Shown here piece by piece: positions 14,421 to 23,226 of a DNA stretch of 25,183 bases (within the stretch, counting starts at the first letter, position 1; each line of letters begins with the position of its first letter). A program made the translations under genes and the position numbers. This DNA comes from JAAZMA01 sp036720245. Lineage in GTDB: Bacteria > Bacillota > Clostridia > Tissierellales > Tepidimicrobiaceae. The stretch covers positions 1 to 25,183 of the forward strand of contig DAIMNI010000028.1 in NCBI GenBank assembly GCA_036720245.1, in the 5' to 3' direction. The notes beneath the pieces were generated by a model, which did no database searches, was not told the origin of the DNA, and saw only the letters and a list, made by a program, of their open reading frames with translations.

Positions 14421-15404
14421 ATGAATAGATTTCGTGAAAAATTTAAAATGTCTTATTTTGTAGCTAATAAAGTTTATCTTTTTCTTTTGTTTATTTTTCT
14501 TTCAATTGAAGATTTGACTTTAGGATTTTATTATTTTTTAATTTCTCTATTTGTATATACTTGGAAGGTCCTTCGCTCCAAGGTTCCCATAGATGTAGAT
14601 GAAGAATTTCATCCTGAGACTTATGTCTATAAAGAAACTGCCAAAAGAGAGTTAAAATTAGATATTTACTATCCTAATAAATATAGTGATAAATATCCTC
14701 TAGTGTTTTTTTGTCATGGCGGAGGCTGGATTTCTGGATTTAGGAATCAGCCTAATAATGTATCTTGGTGTAGCTTCTTAGCTTCTAAAGGATTTGCCGT
14801 TGTTAGCATTGACTATAGATATGGCTATAAAAATAATATGGAGGATATATTATTAGATTATACAGATGCATTGGAATATGTGAAAAAAAATAGTACTACA
14901 TTGTCCATAGATAAAAACAATATTGTACTAATGGGACTATCTGCTGGTGGACATTTGTCTTTACTTTATTCTACCTATCATACTTATAATAATAATGTGG
15001 AAAGAATGGCTGGAATTAAAGGAGTTGTAGCTTATTATTCTCCTACAGATTTAAACCAAATTTTTATATCAGAAAATAAATCCCTATTTGCTAAATTTGC
15101 CACTAGACAAACTTTAAAAGAATCACCTGTAAATGAGAACAATTTATATGATTATTATTCTCCAGCTAATTGGCTTAGTAAAAATATGATACCTACATTA
15201 TTAGTTCATGGTAAATTAGATACTACAGTTCCTTTTAAATCCTCAGTGGATTTTGCTAAAAAATTAAAGTCCCTTAATATAGAATATGTTTTCTTAGTTC
15301 ATAAAAATGGCGGGCACTCTTTTGATACTAAGGTAGAAGATATGTCCACTGTAAATATATTAGAAAAAACAACTAGATATATTAGAAAAGTGATAGAAAA
15401 TTAG
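14421..15404 (+). CDS. Membrane-attached alpha/beta-hydrolase (esterase/lipase, HSL/BD-FAE type)
   Basis: 327 residues. Two hydrophobic segments near 16-30 and 33-50 probably hold it in the membrane. The catalytic domain follows with oxyanion motif HGGGW (99-103), nucleophile Ser174 in MGLSAGG, acid Asp267 in HGKLDTTVP and base His299 in NGGHSF. This is the pattern of carboxylester hydrolases such as acetyl- or short-chain esterases. AGGAGA precedes the start, 15 bp after the previous hydrolase gene, and recX begins 8 bp after its stop, so the genes are very likely co-transcribed. Confidence 0.88.
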   Translation: MNRFREKFKMSYFVANKVYLFLLFIFLSIEDLTLGFYYFLISLFVYTWKVLRSKVPIDVDEEFHPETYVYKETAKRELKLDIYYPNKYSDKYPLVFFCHGGGWISGFRNQPNNVSWCSFLASKGFAVVSIDYRYGYKNNMEDILLDYTDALEYVKKNSTTLSIDKNNIVLMGLSAGGHLSLLYSTYHTYNNNVERMAGIKGVVAYYSPTDLNQIFISENKSLFAKFATRQTLKESPVNENNLYDYYSPANWLSKNMIPTLLVHGKLDTTVPFKSSVDFAKKLKSLNIEYVFLVHKNGGHSFDTKVEDMSTVNILEKTTRYIRKVIEN

Positions 15405-15412
15405 GTGGTAAA

Positions 15413-16027
15413 ATGAAGATTACAAAAATTGAAAGTCAAAAAAATCAAGATAGAGTTAATATTTATATAGATGGAGAATTTGCCTTTGGACTTATGGCTG
15501 AAATTCAGTATAAATACGATTTATCTAAAGGCATGGAAATTAATAAGGAATATATAGATAAGGTTTTATTGGAAGAAGAACAAGCTAAAGCTAATGACCA
15601 AGCCTTAAGATTTTTAACTTATAGACAAAGATCAAAAAAGGAAATAATAGATAAATTAAAGAAAAATGGATTTAGTGAAAATATAATTGAAAATACCTTA
15701 TTGTATTTAAAAGAATACAATTTAATAAATGATTTAGAATTTGCTGAATCCTTTGCTAAGGATAAAATAAACCTAAATGGCTTTGGACCAAAGAGAATTA
15801 AATACGACTTGTATAAAAAAGGAATTTCTAATGATATTATTCAAAAAGTTCTAGAAGAAGATAAAGATGATGAATATAGTAGGGCTTTAGAATTAGGTAA
15901 AAAGAAACTTACATCCTATAAAAATGACGATAAAAATGCTAAATACAGAAAATTAGGTGGATTTCTTCAAAGAAAAGGTTATTCCTATGAATGCGTATCT
16001 AAAGTATTAAGGGAATTGGTGAAATAA
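15413..16027 (+). CDS. recX: RecX regulatory protein
   Basis: Modulator of RecA filaments, 204 residues. It has the N-terminal extension typical of Firmicutes RecX (MKITKIESQKNQDRVNIYID) followed by the three-helix repeats: ALRFLTYRQRSKKEIIDKL, then YNLINDLEFAESFAKDK and GPKRIKYDLYKKGI. recA is not in the window. The TAA abuts the ATG of the GIY-YIG gene with no gap, so the two are translationally linked. Confidence 0.93.
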   Translation: MKITKIESQKNQDRVNIYIDGEFAFGLMAEIQYKYDLSKGMEINKEYIDKVLLEEEQAKANDQALRFLTYRQRSKKEIIDKLKKNGFSENIIENTLLYLKEYNLINDLEFAESFAKDKINLNGFGPKRIKYDLYKKGISNDIIQKVLEEDKDDEYSRALELGKKKLTSYKNDDKNAKYRKLGGFLQRKGYSYECVSKVLRELVK

Positions 16028-16858
16028 ATGTGCTATGTATATATATTAGAATGTAATGATAAAACCCTATATACTGGTTGGACAGTAGATATAGACAATC
16101 GATTAAAAGTTCATAATGAAGGCAAAGCTTCTAAATATACTCGTAGTAGACTTCCTGTAAAACTAGTATATTTAGAAAAATATAATAATAAGATTGAAGC
16201 TCAAAAAAGGGAATGGCAAATAAAGCAGTTCACAAGAGATGAAAAGCTAGAGCTTATAGAAGGAGATCCTTCGCTACGCTCAGGAGGTGGTTTTATGGCT
16301 AATTTTTTTGAAAAAGTAGAGGCTAATCCTATTATTGCTGCTGTAAATGATTTAGAACGATTAGATGAAGCACTGGATTCCCCCTGCGAAAGTATTTTTT
16401 TACTTACTGGCAATATTTTTAATCTAAAGGAAATTGCCCATAGGGTAAAATCTAAAGACAAAGGATTATATATAAATGCGGATTTAATTGATGGATTTTC
16501 AAAGGATACTTGGGGATTAGAGTATATTGTGAAAAATATTCATCCTGATGGCATTATAACTACCAAATCCAATCTTATAAGAATGGGTAAAAATTTAAAT
16601 ACATTTACTATACAAAGATTGTTTATTTTAGATTCTATGTCTCTGGAAGAAGGTATTGAATCTATTTATAACATTAGACCTGATGCTATAGAGATTTTAC
16701 CGGGAGTTATGCCTAAAATAGTGAAAAAAATATATGAAGAGACCAAAATTCCCATAATTACAGGTGGGCTAATAATGGACAAGGAAGATGTAATTTCCAG
16801 CTTAAATGCAGGTGCTATAGCTGTATCTACTAGCAATAAAAAAGTATGGTATATATAA
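16028..16858 (+). CDS. GIY-YIG nuclease domain reading in frame into GlpP
   Basis: One open frame of 276 codons holds two unrelated proteins. Residues 1-78 are a UPF0213-type GIY-YIG domain (CYVYILECNDKTLYTGWTVD, DNRLKVHN, EAQKREWQIKQFTRDEK), which normally ends near here as a stand-alone protein of 80-100 residues. Residues 79-89 (GDPSLRSGGGF) come from a palindromic repeat, CCTTCGCTACGCTCAGG, seemingly inserted at the stop codon. Residues 90-276 are a complete GlpP. A strong internal ribosome binding site means GlpP can also be made alone. Whether the fused protein accumulates is unknown. GIY-YIG domains of this type are presumed endonucleases of unknown role. Confidence 0.8.
   Translation: MCYVYILECNDKTLYTGWTVDIDNRLKVHNEGKASKYTRSRLPVKLVYLEKYNNKIEAQKREWQIKQFTRDEKLELIEGDPSLRSGGGFMANFFEKVEANPIIAAVNDLERLDEALDSPCESIFLLTGNIFNLKEIAHRVKSKDKGLYINADLIDGFSKDTWGLEYIVKNIHPDGIITTKSNLIRMGKNLNTFTIQRLFILDSMSLEEGIESIYNIRPDAIEILPGVMPKIVKKIYEETKIPIITGGLIMDKEDVISSLNAGAIAVSTSNKKVWYI
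16266..16288. repeat. Palindromic repeat at the GIY-YIG/GlpP junction
   Basis: ATCCTTCGCTACGCTCAGGA. A similar sequence (ATCCTTCACCTACGGTTCAG, then GA) forms the terminator at 23234-23262. Its 3' part merges with the glpP ribosome binding site. Confidence 0.5.
16282..16288 (+). promoter_or_regulatory. Internal ribosome binding site for glpP
   Basis: AGGAGGT 6 bases before ATG 16295, stronger than the site before the GIY-YIG start. It decides that GlpP is translated independently. Confidence 0.75.
16295..16858 (+). CDS. glpP: Glycerol uptake operon antiterminator GlpP (internal start)
   Basis: 187 residues, the usual full length of GlpP. This RNA-binding regulator, with glycerol-3-phosphate, prevents termination in the leaders of glp genes in Firmicutes. 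Typical segments are MANFFEKVEANPIIAAVND, IFLLTGNIFNL, KGLYINADLIDGFS, PDGIITTKSNLI and PDAIEILPGVMP, and the C-terminal GG/NAGAIAVSTS half of a phosphate-binding TIM barrel. Glycerol kinase lies next to it, convergent, which supports the call. The upstream reading frame is open and continuous with a GIY-YIG domain. Confidence 0.92.
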   Translation: MANFFEKVEANPIIAAVNDLERLDEALDSPCESIFLLTGNIFNLKEIAHRVKSKDKGLYINADLIDGFSKDTWGLEYIVKNIHPDGIITTKSNLIRMGKNLNTFTIQRLFILDSMSLEEGIESIYNIRPDAIEILPGVMPKIVKKIYEETKIPIITGGLIMDKEDVISSLNAGAIAVSTSNKKVWYI

Positions 16859-16886
16859 AAACGGATAGTAAACTATCCGTTTTATC
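16857..16886. terminator. Bidirectional terminator between glpP and glpK
   Basis: AAAACGGATAGT, two bases, ACTATCCGTTTT: a 12-bp perfect stem with T-runs on both strands, between two converging genes. Confidence 0.85.
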
Positions 16887-16889
16887 TTT

Positions 16890-18389
16890 TTATTCTTCCT
16901 CCCAATCCATAGATCTCTCTACTGCTTTTTTCCAGCCTTTATAAAGTTTTTCCTTTTCCCTATCTTCCATTTCTGTTTCAAACACTCTATCTACATTCCA
17001 TCTCTTGGTTATCTCATCTTTATCAGACCAAAAACCTACTGCCAGACCTGCTAAATAAGCTGCACCTAATGCTGTGGTTTCGGTTATTTCTGGCCTATGA
17101 ACTGGAACTCCTAATATATCAGATTGGAATTGCATTAAAAAATTATTAGCAACAGCCCCGCCATCTACTCTTAATTCCTGTAGATCTATTTGGGAGTCTT
17201 CTTCCATGGCCTCTAGTACATCTCTAGTTTGATATGCAATAGACTCTAAAGCAGCCCGAATAATATGATTCTTATTCACACCTCTAGTCAGTCCAACTAT
17301 AGCACCTCTAGCATACATATCCCAATAAGGGGCACCTAGTCCTACAAAGGCAGGAACCAAATATACTCCATTATTATTTTTTTCTTTAAGTGCAAAATAT
17401 TCACTATCACTGGCATCTGTTATTAAATGTAATTCATCCCTTAACCATTGAACAACAGCACCAGCTACAAATATACTACCCTCTAAGGCATATTCTATTT
17501 TACCATCTACTCCCCAAGCTATAGTAGTTAAAAGGCCATTTTTTGATATTACTGCCTCTTCTCCTGTGTTCATTAACATAAAGCATCCAGTACCATAGGT
17601 ATTCTTAGCCATTCCAGGCTCAAAACAGGCTTGGCCAAACAAGGCTGCTTGTTGATCTCCTGCTATTCCCGATATTGGTATTTCTGCACCACCTAGTGTA
17701 TTGGGATCTGTTACTCCATATATTTCACTACTAGATTTTACTTCTGGAAGCATTGATGTAGGTATTCCTAATTCTTCCAGCATTCTTTCATCCCATTTTA
17801 ATTCTTTTATATTATAAATCATTGTCCTAGAAGCATTACTATAATCCGTCACATGGATTTTCCCTCTAGTTAAGTTCCAAATTAACCAAGTATCAATATT
17901 TCCAAATAGTAATTCTCCTCTTTCAGCTTTCTCCCTAGCACCTTCTACATTGTCTAGTATCCATTTGATTTTAGTTCCAGAAAAATAAGCATCTATTACA
18001 AGACCAGTGTTTTCCCTTACATAATCTTCTAAACCTCTAGCCTTTAAATCATCACAAATATTTGCAGTTCTCCTACATTGCCAGACTATAGCATTATAAA
18101 TTGGTTTTCCCGTGTTTTTATCCCAAACTATTACAGTTTCTCTTTGATTTGTAATTCCAATAGCTGCGATTTCTGTAGGTCTAATTCCTGCCGTTTCTAA
18201 TACTTCCCTTAAAACTCCAGATTGTGTACCCCAAATTTCCATAGGATCATGTTCTACCCAACCAGGTTTTGGATAAATTTGAGTAAACTCCTTTTGAGCA
18301 GTTTTAACAATTTTTCCTTCATGGTTAAAAATTATTGCCCTAGAACTAGTAGTACCTTGATCTAAGGCCATAATGTATTCTTTTACCAT
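16890..18389 (-). CDS. glpK: Glycerol kinase
   Basis: Phosphorylates glycerol to glycerol-3-phosphate with ATP in the cytoplasm. The 499 residues are full length for the FGGY family. Visible motifs: the N-terminal ALDQGTTSSRAIIFN phosphate-binding loop, GWVEHDPMEIW, GITNQRET, the family signature region YGTGCFMLMNTG, GLGAPYWD and the second ATP site DGGAVANNFLMQFQ. The start has GGGGGAAGG before it. It begins only 42 bp after the unknown lipoprotein gene of the two-component cluster, so it may be read through from there; no long leader with a GlpP-type terminator is present. No glycerol facilitator gene is in the window. Confidence 0.97.
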   Translation of the reverse strand: MVKEYIMALDQGTTSSRAIIFNHEGKIVKTAQKEFTQIYPKPGWVEHDPMEIWGTQSGVLREVLETAGIRPTEIAAIGITNQRETVIVWDKNTGKPIYNAIVWQCRRTANICDDLKARGLEDYVRENTGLVIDAYFSGTKIKWILDNVEGAREKAERGELLFGNIDTWLIWNLTRGKIHVTDYSNASRTMIYNIKELKWDERMLEELGIPTSMLPEVKSSSEIYGVTDPNTLGGAEIPISGIAGDQQAALFGQACFEPGMAKNTYGTGCFMLMNTGEEAVISKNGLLTTIAWGVDGKIEYALEGSIFVAGAVVQWLRDELHLITDASDSEYFALKEKNNNGVYLVPAFVGLGAPYWDMYARGAIVGLTRGVNKNHIIRAALESIAYQTRDVLEAMEEDSQIDLQELRVDGGAVANNFLMQFQSDILGVPVHRPEITETTALGAAYLAGLAVGFWSDKDEITKRWNVDRVFETEMEDREKEKLYKGWKKAVERSMDWEEE

Positions 18390-18431
18390 ATTGCCTTCCC
18401 CCTTACCATGGGGATATGTCCCCTATTTAAA

Positions 18432-20009
18432 CTATTTTTTTATCTCAATTCCACCGTTTTTTATAAATTCCTCTTCCCAAATTGGTGCATATCTACCTAT
18501 TCCCCATTCCAGCATTATAACCTTTTCAGTAGGTTCTAATTGTAACTTTGTCAAAGGAATATCGCTTATATACCCATTTTCTATGGTATAGACTAAAATA
18601 TTATTGTGTGTAATTATTAATATTATGTCCTCATTTGGCGATGTAAAAGCATCTACTGCCTCTGGTACCTTGGCTTTAATTGCATTCCAAGGGACAGATA
18701 ATTGATCAAAATGCACTACCTCTTTTGGTGGTATGGCACGAATATTAAAATCTTTATAACTATAGTTTCCATTATCTAGAAAATTAACTCTTCCTTTAAA
18801 TATCCAATGGCCATTTCGCCTAGATAAACTAAAACTTTCTTCATCAGGTGTTAAATCTATAGTACTATCTTTAAACTGTTCATCTTTAGCTAAAATTTCT
18901 TTATTTGCCTCTTCCAAAAATGAAGTTTTTCCAATTTCTCCTGCAATATCTGATATTTTCATAGGATTTCCCTTTTCTAAATTATCTATAGGATGAAATT
19001 CTAAAGTTCTTTCTTCCCTTTCTAAATAATTGATTGATTCTAAAGAAATATAATCATTCCCAACATAAAGTATATTTTTAAGACTCTTACCCATTAATTT
19101 ATCGTCTTCTTTATCTAAACCTGGTAAAATTAATTTACCATCCTCATCACGAGCTACAAATTCCATTATTTCTTCATTTACAATCTCTTTGCTCTTTTGC
19201 CCCGAAACTGCTTTTTTTATAGGAAATATGGATATATCATCTTCTACTGTTTCCTTACCATTTATTCTATCTACAGCTAATTTCCAAAATCCCGTCTTCC
19301 TTGGGAAAAATATATCCTTCATTCCATATACTCCCATTACGTTTTTATTTTGGGTTCTAATTAATAGGGTTCTATAATTCCACTTTTCTAAATTATCCCT
19401 ATCGCTATCCCTATCTGTAGATTTTAAACCTATTAGCACACTGGATTTTAATATATCACTGGATTCTAAATTTGTAGTTCGAAGTATTGCTTTTTCACTA
19501 TAATAATATTCTGCTAGTTTTTCTTCCCTAACCTTTGGTGAAACCAATTTTAAATAGAAAAACACTCCATCTATATATGCAATTATGGAATCATCAGACT
19601 CCTTAATAAATTCATAAAAAAATTGGTCTTCTCCAGTAATAGAGACTATTTGTATTTTATCCTCTTTTATATCTAAAAATTTGGGATTAGTTTTATATTG
19701 ATAAATTAAATAATCTATTGGCTGTACATTTTTAATTTTATATACTGGTTCTACACAGTATTCATCTCCTATGCCCACTAAATCTTCATGAAAAAAAGCT
19801 TCTTTTCCCAAATAGGTCTTAGCAGTATTCTCATCCATGGAACTGATATTTCCCATTTTATAATCCTCTATTACCCATTCTCCATAAATTGGTGGTTTAA
19901 GATTTTGTGGAGCCTTAATAGTTTCAGATATTTCAGTGCTTTCAATATTGCAAGATGTAAGCATAAATAATACCATTATTAACATAATTAGGGCTATAAA
20001 CCTTTTCAT
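18432..20009 (-). CDS. Unknown lipoprotein coupled to a two-component system
   Basis: 525 residues with a lipoprotein signal (MKRFIALIMLIMVLFMLTSC, Cys20) and no further membrane segment, so it should sit on the outer face of the membrane. I do not recognise the family. The middle (about 170-265) alternates beta-rich stretches (SSVLIGLKS, YRTLLIRTQ, VMGVYGMKDIFFP). The last third contains PDEESFSLSRRNGHWIFKGR and a C-terminal beta-rich part. Its start overlaps the sensor kinase stop by 4 bp, so the three genes are translated together. A role as accessory sensor or output of the kinase is plausible but is inferred from position only. Confidence 0.75.
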   Translation of the reverse strand: MKRFIALIMLIMVLFMLTSCNIESTEISETIKAPQNLKPPIYGEWVIEDYKMGNISSMDENTAKTYLGKEAFFHEDLVGIGDEYCVEPVYKIKNVQPIDYLIYQYKTNPKFLDIKEDKIQIVSITGEDQFFYEFIKESDDSIIAYIDGVFFYLKLVSPKVREEKLAEYYYSEKAILRTTNLESSDILKSSVLIGLKSTDRDSDRDNLEKWNYRTLLIRTQNKNVMGVYGMKDIFFPRKTGFWKLAVDRINGKETVEDDISIFPIKKAVSGQKSKEIVNEEIMEFVARDEDGKLILPGLDKEDDKLMGKSLKNILYVGNDYISLESINYLEREERTLEFHPIDNLEKGNPMKISDIAGEIGKTSFLEEANKEILAKDEQFKDSTIDLTPDEESFSLSRRNGHWIFKGRVNFLDNGNYSYKDFNIRAIPPKEVVHFDQLSVPWNAIKAKVPEAVDAFTSPNEDIILIITHNNILVYTIENGYISDIPLTKLQLEPTEKVIMLEWGIGRYAPIWEEEFIKNGGIEIKK

Positions 20010-21409
20010 TGTTCCTCACCTTCCTTTGGAAGAAATACAGACATTTTTGTACCCTTATTTAATTCACTTTCTACTTCTATAACCCCACCATGCAATTTAA
20101 CTATTTCATCGCAAATGGATAGCCCTAATCCACTATGGGATTTGCTGCTTTTCCCCTTATAAAACTTATCCTTTACATAGGGCAAATCTTCTTTAGAAAT
20201 CCCTATCCCTGTATCCTTTACCTGAATTAATATTCCATCTTCTACTAGATTGCAAGTTAAATTTACACTACCTCCATCTGGAGTAAATTTAAAGGCATTG
20301 TCCAGTAAATTTATTAATACCTGTTTTAATCTATTTCCATCAGCCACTATATTAGGTAATTCAGAATCATAAGAATAGTTAAAATCTAAATTTCTTTCCC
20401 TAGCTTTAGGCTTAAGTTGTTTGCCCACCTGTTCTACTAAATCTTTCATGTCTACTACTTCTTTATCTAGACTTATCCTACCAGATACAAATCTAGAAAA
20501 ATCCAAAAGTTCCTCTACCATACTAGTCAATCTATCGGATTCCTTTTCTATTATTTCCAATCCATCTAATAATAGATCTTCATCCCTTAATTCTTGGGAT
20601 TTTAAAGTGATAGCCCAGCCCTTTATAGAAGTTAGAGGGGTTCTTAGTTCATGGGAGACAGAAGAAATAAAATCATTTTTCAATTGTTCCTTTTTAATTA
20701 ATTCTTCTGCCATGTAATTTAAAGTATCTGATAGTTTTCCTATTTCATCATCAAAACGTTTTTCGTTCCTAACCTTTAATTGCCCATCAGCCATTTTTTC
20801 CGCCACCTTAGTTACTTCTTCTAGCGGTTTTACTATGGTATTGGCCAAAAATATACTAACTACACCAGAAATTAAAATAACAATAATTCCTACTGCTAAT
20901 AATATTTTAGCTATATTCCCTATAATTTCATTAGTCTCCTCTAGTGTAGTAACAAATCTTAATATGCCAATAGTTTCTCCTTCAACTACTATGGGTTGAG
21001 ATACAGCCATTATAGGGAAATCAGAATAGTCTACATTCCCAGTCCAAACTCCTTTTTTCCCTTCCTTGGCACTAATAATATCACTAGTTTGAACAGCATC
21101 TACTGAATGATAAGCCCCTATGGAATCCATTAATACTCTTCCATCTAAATCCAAGATTAGAACCTGTGCTGTAGTCTGATGCCAAAATACATCCACGTCA
21201 TCTATGACAATATCCTGCAAATTTGTGGAGGAAAAGTATTTAGAATAAAAGTCTGCAGAGAACATTATTTGATTAGAAAGTATATCTTCCACAGCTTTAT
21301 AATAATATTGTTTTGCTGCATTTACTAAAAAAACTTCTAATATTAATACAGAAATCACTATAACTAACATAAAATTTCCCACTAATCGGGTTCTAATACT
21401 AGTTTTCAT
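20006..21409 (-). CDS. Sensor histidine kinase with extracellular sensor and HAMP domain
   Basis: 467 residues: membrane helix 10-32, an extracellular sensor of about 130 residues (Cache/PAS-like; VLILDLDGRVLMDS, SQPIVVEGETIGILRF), helix 167-190, HAMP 191-244, HisKA with the phospho-acceptor His253 in SSVSHELRTPLTS, and HATPase with N box LINLLDNAFKF, G1 DTGIGIS and G2 GLGLSICDEIV. It resembles the WalK/ResE group. The signal is unknown. It overlaps the response regulator gene by 11 bp upstream and the lipoprotein gene by 4 bp downstream. Confidence 0.94.
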   Translation of the reverse strand: MKTSIRTRLVGNFMLVIVISVLILEVFLVNAAKQYYYKAVEDILSNQIMFSADFYSKYFSSTNLQDIVIDDVDVFWHQTTAQVLILDLDGRVLMDSIGAYHSVDAVQTSDIISAKEGKKGVWTGNVDYSDFPIMAVSQPIVVEGETIGILRFVTTLEETNEIIGNIAKILLAVGIIVILISGVVSIFLANTIVKPLEEVTKVAEKMADGQLKVRNEKRFDDEIGKLSDTLNYMAEELIKKEQLKNDFISSVSHELRTPLTSIKGWAITLKSQELRDEDLLLDGLEIIEKESDRLTSMVEELLDFSRFVSGRISLDKEVVDMKDLVEQVGKQLKPKARERNLDFNYSYDSELPNIVADGNRLKQVLINLLDNAFKFTPDGGSVNLTCNLVEDGILIQVKDTGIGISKEDLPYVKDKFYKGKSSKSHSGLGLSICDEIVKLHGGVIEVESELNKGTKMSVFLPKEGEEQ

Positions 21410-22112
21410 TATTTTCTCCTAAGGCTCTTTTCCATCTATATCCTATTCCCCATACTGTTTCAATATATTTAGGATCACTTGGATTATTCTCTATCTTAGA
21501 TCTTAGTCTCCTTATATTTACATCTACAATCTTAGAATCTCCTATAAAATCCTCTCCCCAGATTAAATTTAAAATTTCGTCTCTACTAAATGCCTTCCCT
21601 GGGTTTTCCACAAATAGTCTCATAATGGAAAATTCTGTAGGAGTTAATTCCACATCTTCATTATCTTTAAAAAACCTTCTAGCATATTTATCCATTTTAA
21701 AAGGTCCATCTATTATTATATCTGATTGATTAGATTTGGGTTTTTCCATTCTTCTAACTAAAGACTTTACCCTAAGTACTAATTCTTGGGGATTGAATGG
21801 TTTTACCATATAATCATCGGTACCATATTCCAAACCCATAATCTTATCTATATCCTGAGATTTTGCAGTAAGCATAATTATACCTATTTTTGAAAATTCT
21901 TCCCTTAAGATTTTACAAACCTGAAAACCATCTATCCCAGGCAACATAATATCTAATAATACCACATCTATTTCTTCATTTCGAACAATTTCCAGTCCTT
22001 CTTCTCCACTACCGGCTTCCCAAACCTTAAATCCACTTCCCTCTAGATTAATTTTGACAAACTTTCTTATATGTTCCTCATCTTCTACTATCAAAATTCT
22101 ATTATTTGACAT
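21399..22112 (-). CDS. OmpR/PhoB-family response regulator
   Basis: Transcription factor of 237 residues. Receiver domain with the acidic pocket VEDEEH (10-14), phospho-acceptor Asp54 in VLLDIMLPG, Thr/Lys in MLTAKS, and a winged-helix DNA-binding domain with ELTPTEFSIMRLF and the recognition region DVNIRRLRSKIENNP near the C-terminus. The start at 22112 is chosen for the GGGGG seven bases upstream; the frame could extend 17 codons further into the terminator of the previous gene. It is first in the unit regulator, kinase, lipoprotein, perhaps glpK. Confidence 0.95.
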   Translation of the reverse strand: MSNNRILIVEDEEHIRKFVKINLEGSGFKVWEAGSGEEGLEIVRNEEIDVVLLDIMLPGIDGFQVCKILREEFSKIGIIMLTAKSQDIDKIMGLEYGTDDYMVKPFNPQELVLRVKSLVRRMEKPKSNQSDIIIDGPFKMDKYARRFFKDNEDVELTPTEFSIMRLFVENPGKAFSRDEILNLIWGEDFIGDSKIVDVNIRRLRSKIENNPSDPKYIETVWGIGYRWKRALGENNEN

Positions 22113-22136
22113 ATCTTTAACCCCCATTATATTAAA

Positions 22137-22165
22137 ATAATTGCTGTTTATAATATACAGCAATT
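22137..22165 (-). terminator. Terminator after the polysaccharide deacetylase gene
   Basis: AATTGCTGT and ACAGCAATT, 9-bp arms around a 9-base loop, followed by ATTTTAAT on the - strand. It starts within the stop codon. Confidence 0.7.
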
Positions 22166-23048
22166 ATTTTAGAACTTCAAATTCATAACCACTTTGTTGT
22201 AAATACTCTATTATTTCTGGTAATGCATCAACAGTGGTTTGTTTGCCTCCCATATCATGCATTAATATGACTAATTCTTTTTGCCCATTAATAGTGCTTT
22301 TTAATCTTTGAACTAATTTATTTTTAGGAAGACTCTTCCCCTCTGCGTCTCCATTTAATGCATTCCAATCATAATAATTATAGCCATTATCAACTACTGC
22401 CTTTCTAAAAGAGGCTTTTTGTTGGCCAAAGGAACCTCCTGGAAATCTAATAATATTAGATTCATAACTGTCCCCTAATATATTCTTTAATACTTTTTCT
22501 GTAGTTTTTAATTCATTTAAAAAATTTGTAGTATTACTATATATATGTTTGTAAGAATGAGAATAGCTATGATTTCCTATTCCATGGCCAGATTCATCTA
22601 TTCTTTTAATTAAATCTGGATGTTTTTCAGCTAAATTACCTATTACGAAAAATGTAGCCTTTACATCATATTCATCTAAGATATCTAAAATCTGTGGTGT
22701 TACATTGGTAGAAGGTCCGTCATCAAAAGTTAAGTAGGCAACTTTTCTATTTTTATTTTCCTCCTGTCTTTGCTTTTCCTCCCTTTCTCTTTCCAATTCC
22801 AATTGGGCTTTTTCAACTTCCTCTGCCTCAATTAGATCTTTTTCATGTTGGAGTGCCACATTTACAGGGGATTTTTCTGAAATTAAGGATATGCTTTCGG
22901 ATAAATTCCCAGCCTCTACTACACCTGATACATGCCTAAAGTTATATTTTTGAGAGGTTTTTATAAAAAACAAGGAGAATATTATTATAAATGCAATAAT
23001 ATATTTTCTTCTTTGCCTTCTCTTTTTTAGTCTTGCTTTTTTTGTCAT
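22164..23048 (-). CDS. Membrane-anchored polysaccharide deacetylase (NodB, CE4)
   Basis: 294 residues. N-terminal basic stretch and one membrane helix (about 16-31), a charged probable coiled-coil stalk (about 68-102, Glu/Arg/Gln-rich), and a NodB domain from about 103 facing outward. The CE4 motifs are all present: TFDDGP (Asp109/Asp110), HSYSH (His160, His164), RFPGGS (Arg201), YYDWN and the His of ILMHDMGG. It should remove N-acetyl groups from peptidoglycan or another wall polymer. The start is ATG 23048 with AAGGAG 8 bases before it; the GTG three codons upstream overlaps that site. Confidence 0.94.
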   Translation of the reverse strand: MTKKARLKKRRQRRKYIIAFIIIFSLFFIKTSQKYNFRHVSGVVEAGNLSESISLISEKSPVNVALQHEKDLIEAEEVEKAQLELEREREEKQRQEENKNRKVAYLTFDDGPSTNVTPQILDILDEYDVKATFFVIGNLAEKHPDLIKRIDESGHGIGNHSYSHSYKHIYSNTTNFLNELKTTEKVLKNILGDSYESNIIRFPGGSFGQQKASFRKAVVDNGYNYYDWNALNGDAEGKSLPKNKLVQRLKSTINGQKELVILMHDMGGKQTTVDALPEIIEYLQQSGYEFEVLK

Positions 23049-23113
23049 AGAAACCACTCCTTGTAAATGATTATGCTTAATAATTATATTATTATTATAT
23101 CTATATATAGGAT

Positions 23114-23142
23114 ACTATATTAATGAAAAAAATGCATTACAA
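23114..23142 (-). promoter_or_regulatory. Probable promoter of the deacetylase gene
   Basis: TTGTAA (23142-23137), 17 bases, TATAGT (23119-23114), about 65 bases before the start codon. The rest of the 214-bp spacer is AT-rich with no other structure apart from the exporter terminator. Confidence 0.5.
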
Positions 23143-23226
23143 TTTCGTAAATAAGTATTTACAATAAGGTAACAAAAGTTGGATTTAAATTTAAAAAACT
23201 ACTTATTACCTATTTATCCGAAAGTT

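Noticed and set aside
18410..18423. GGGGATATGTCCCC palindrome before glpK as a GlpP target terminator
   Set aside because: Only a 5-bp stem and no T-run; too short for a known glp leader terminator. Left as unexplained.
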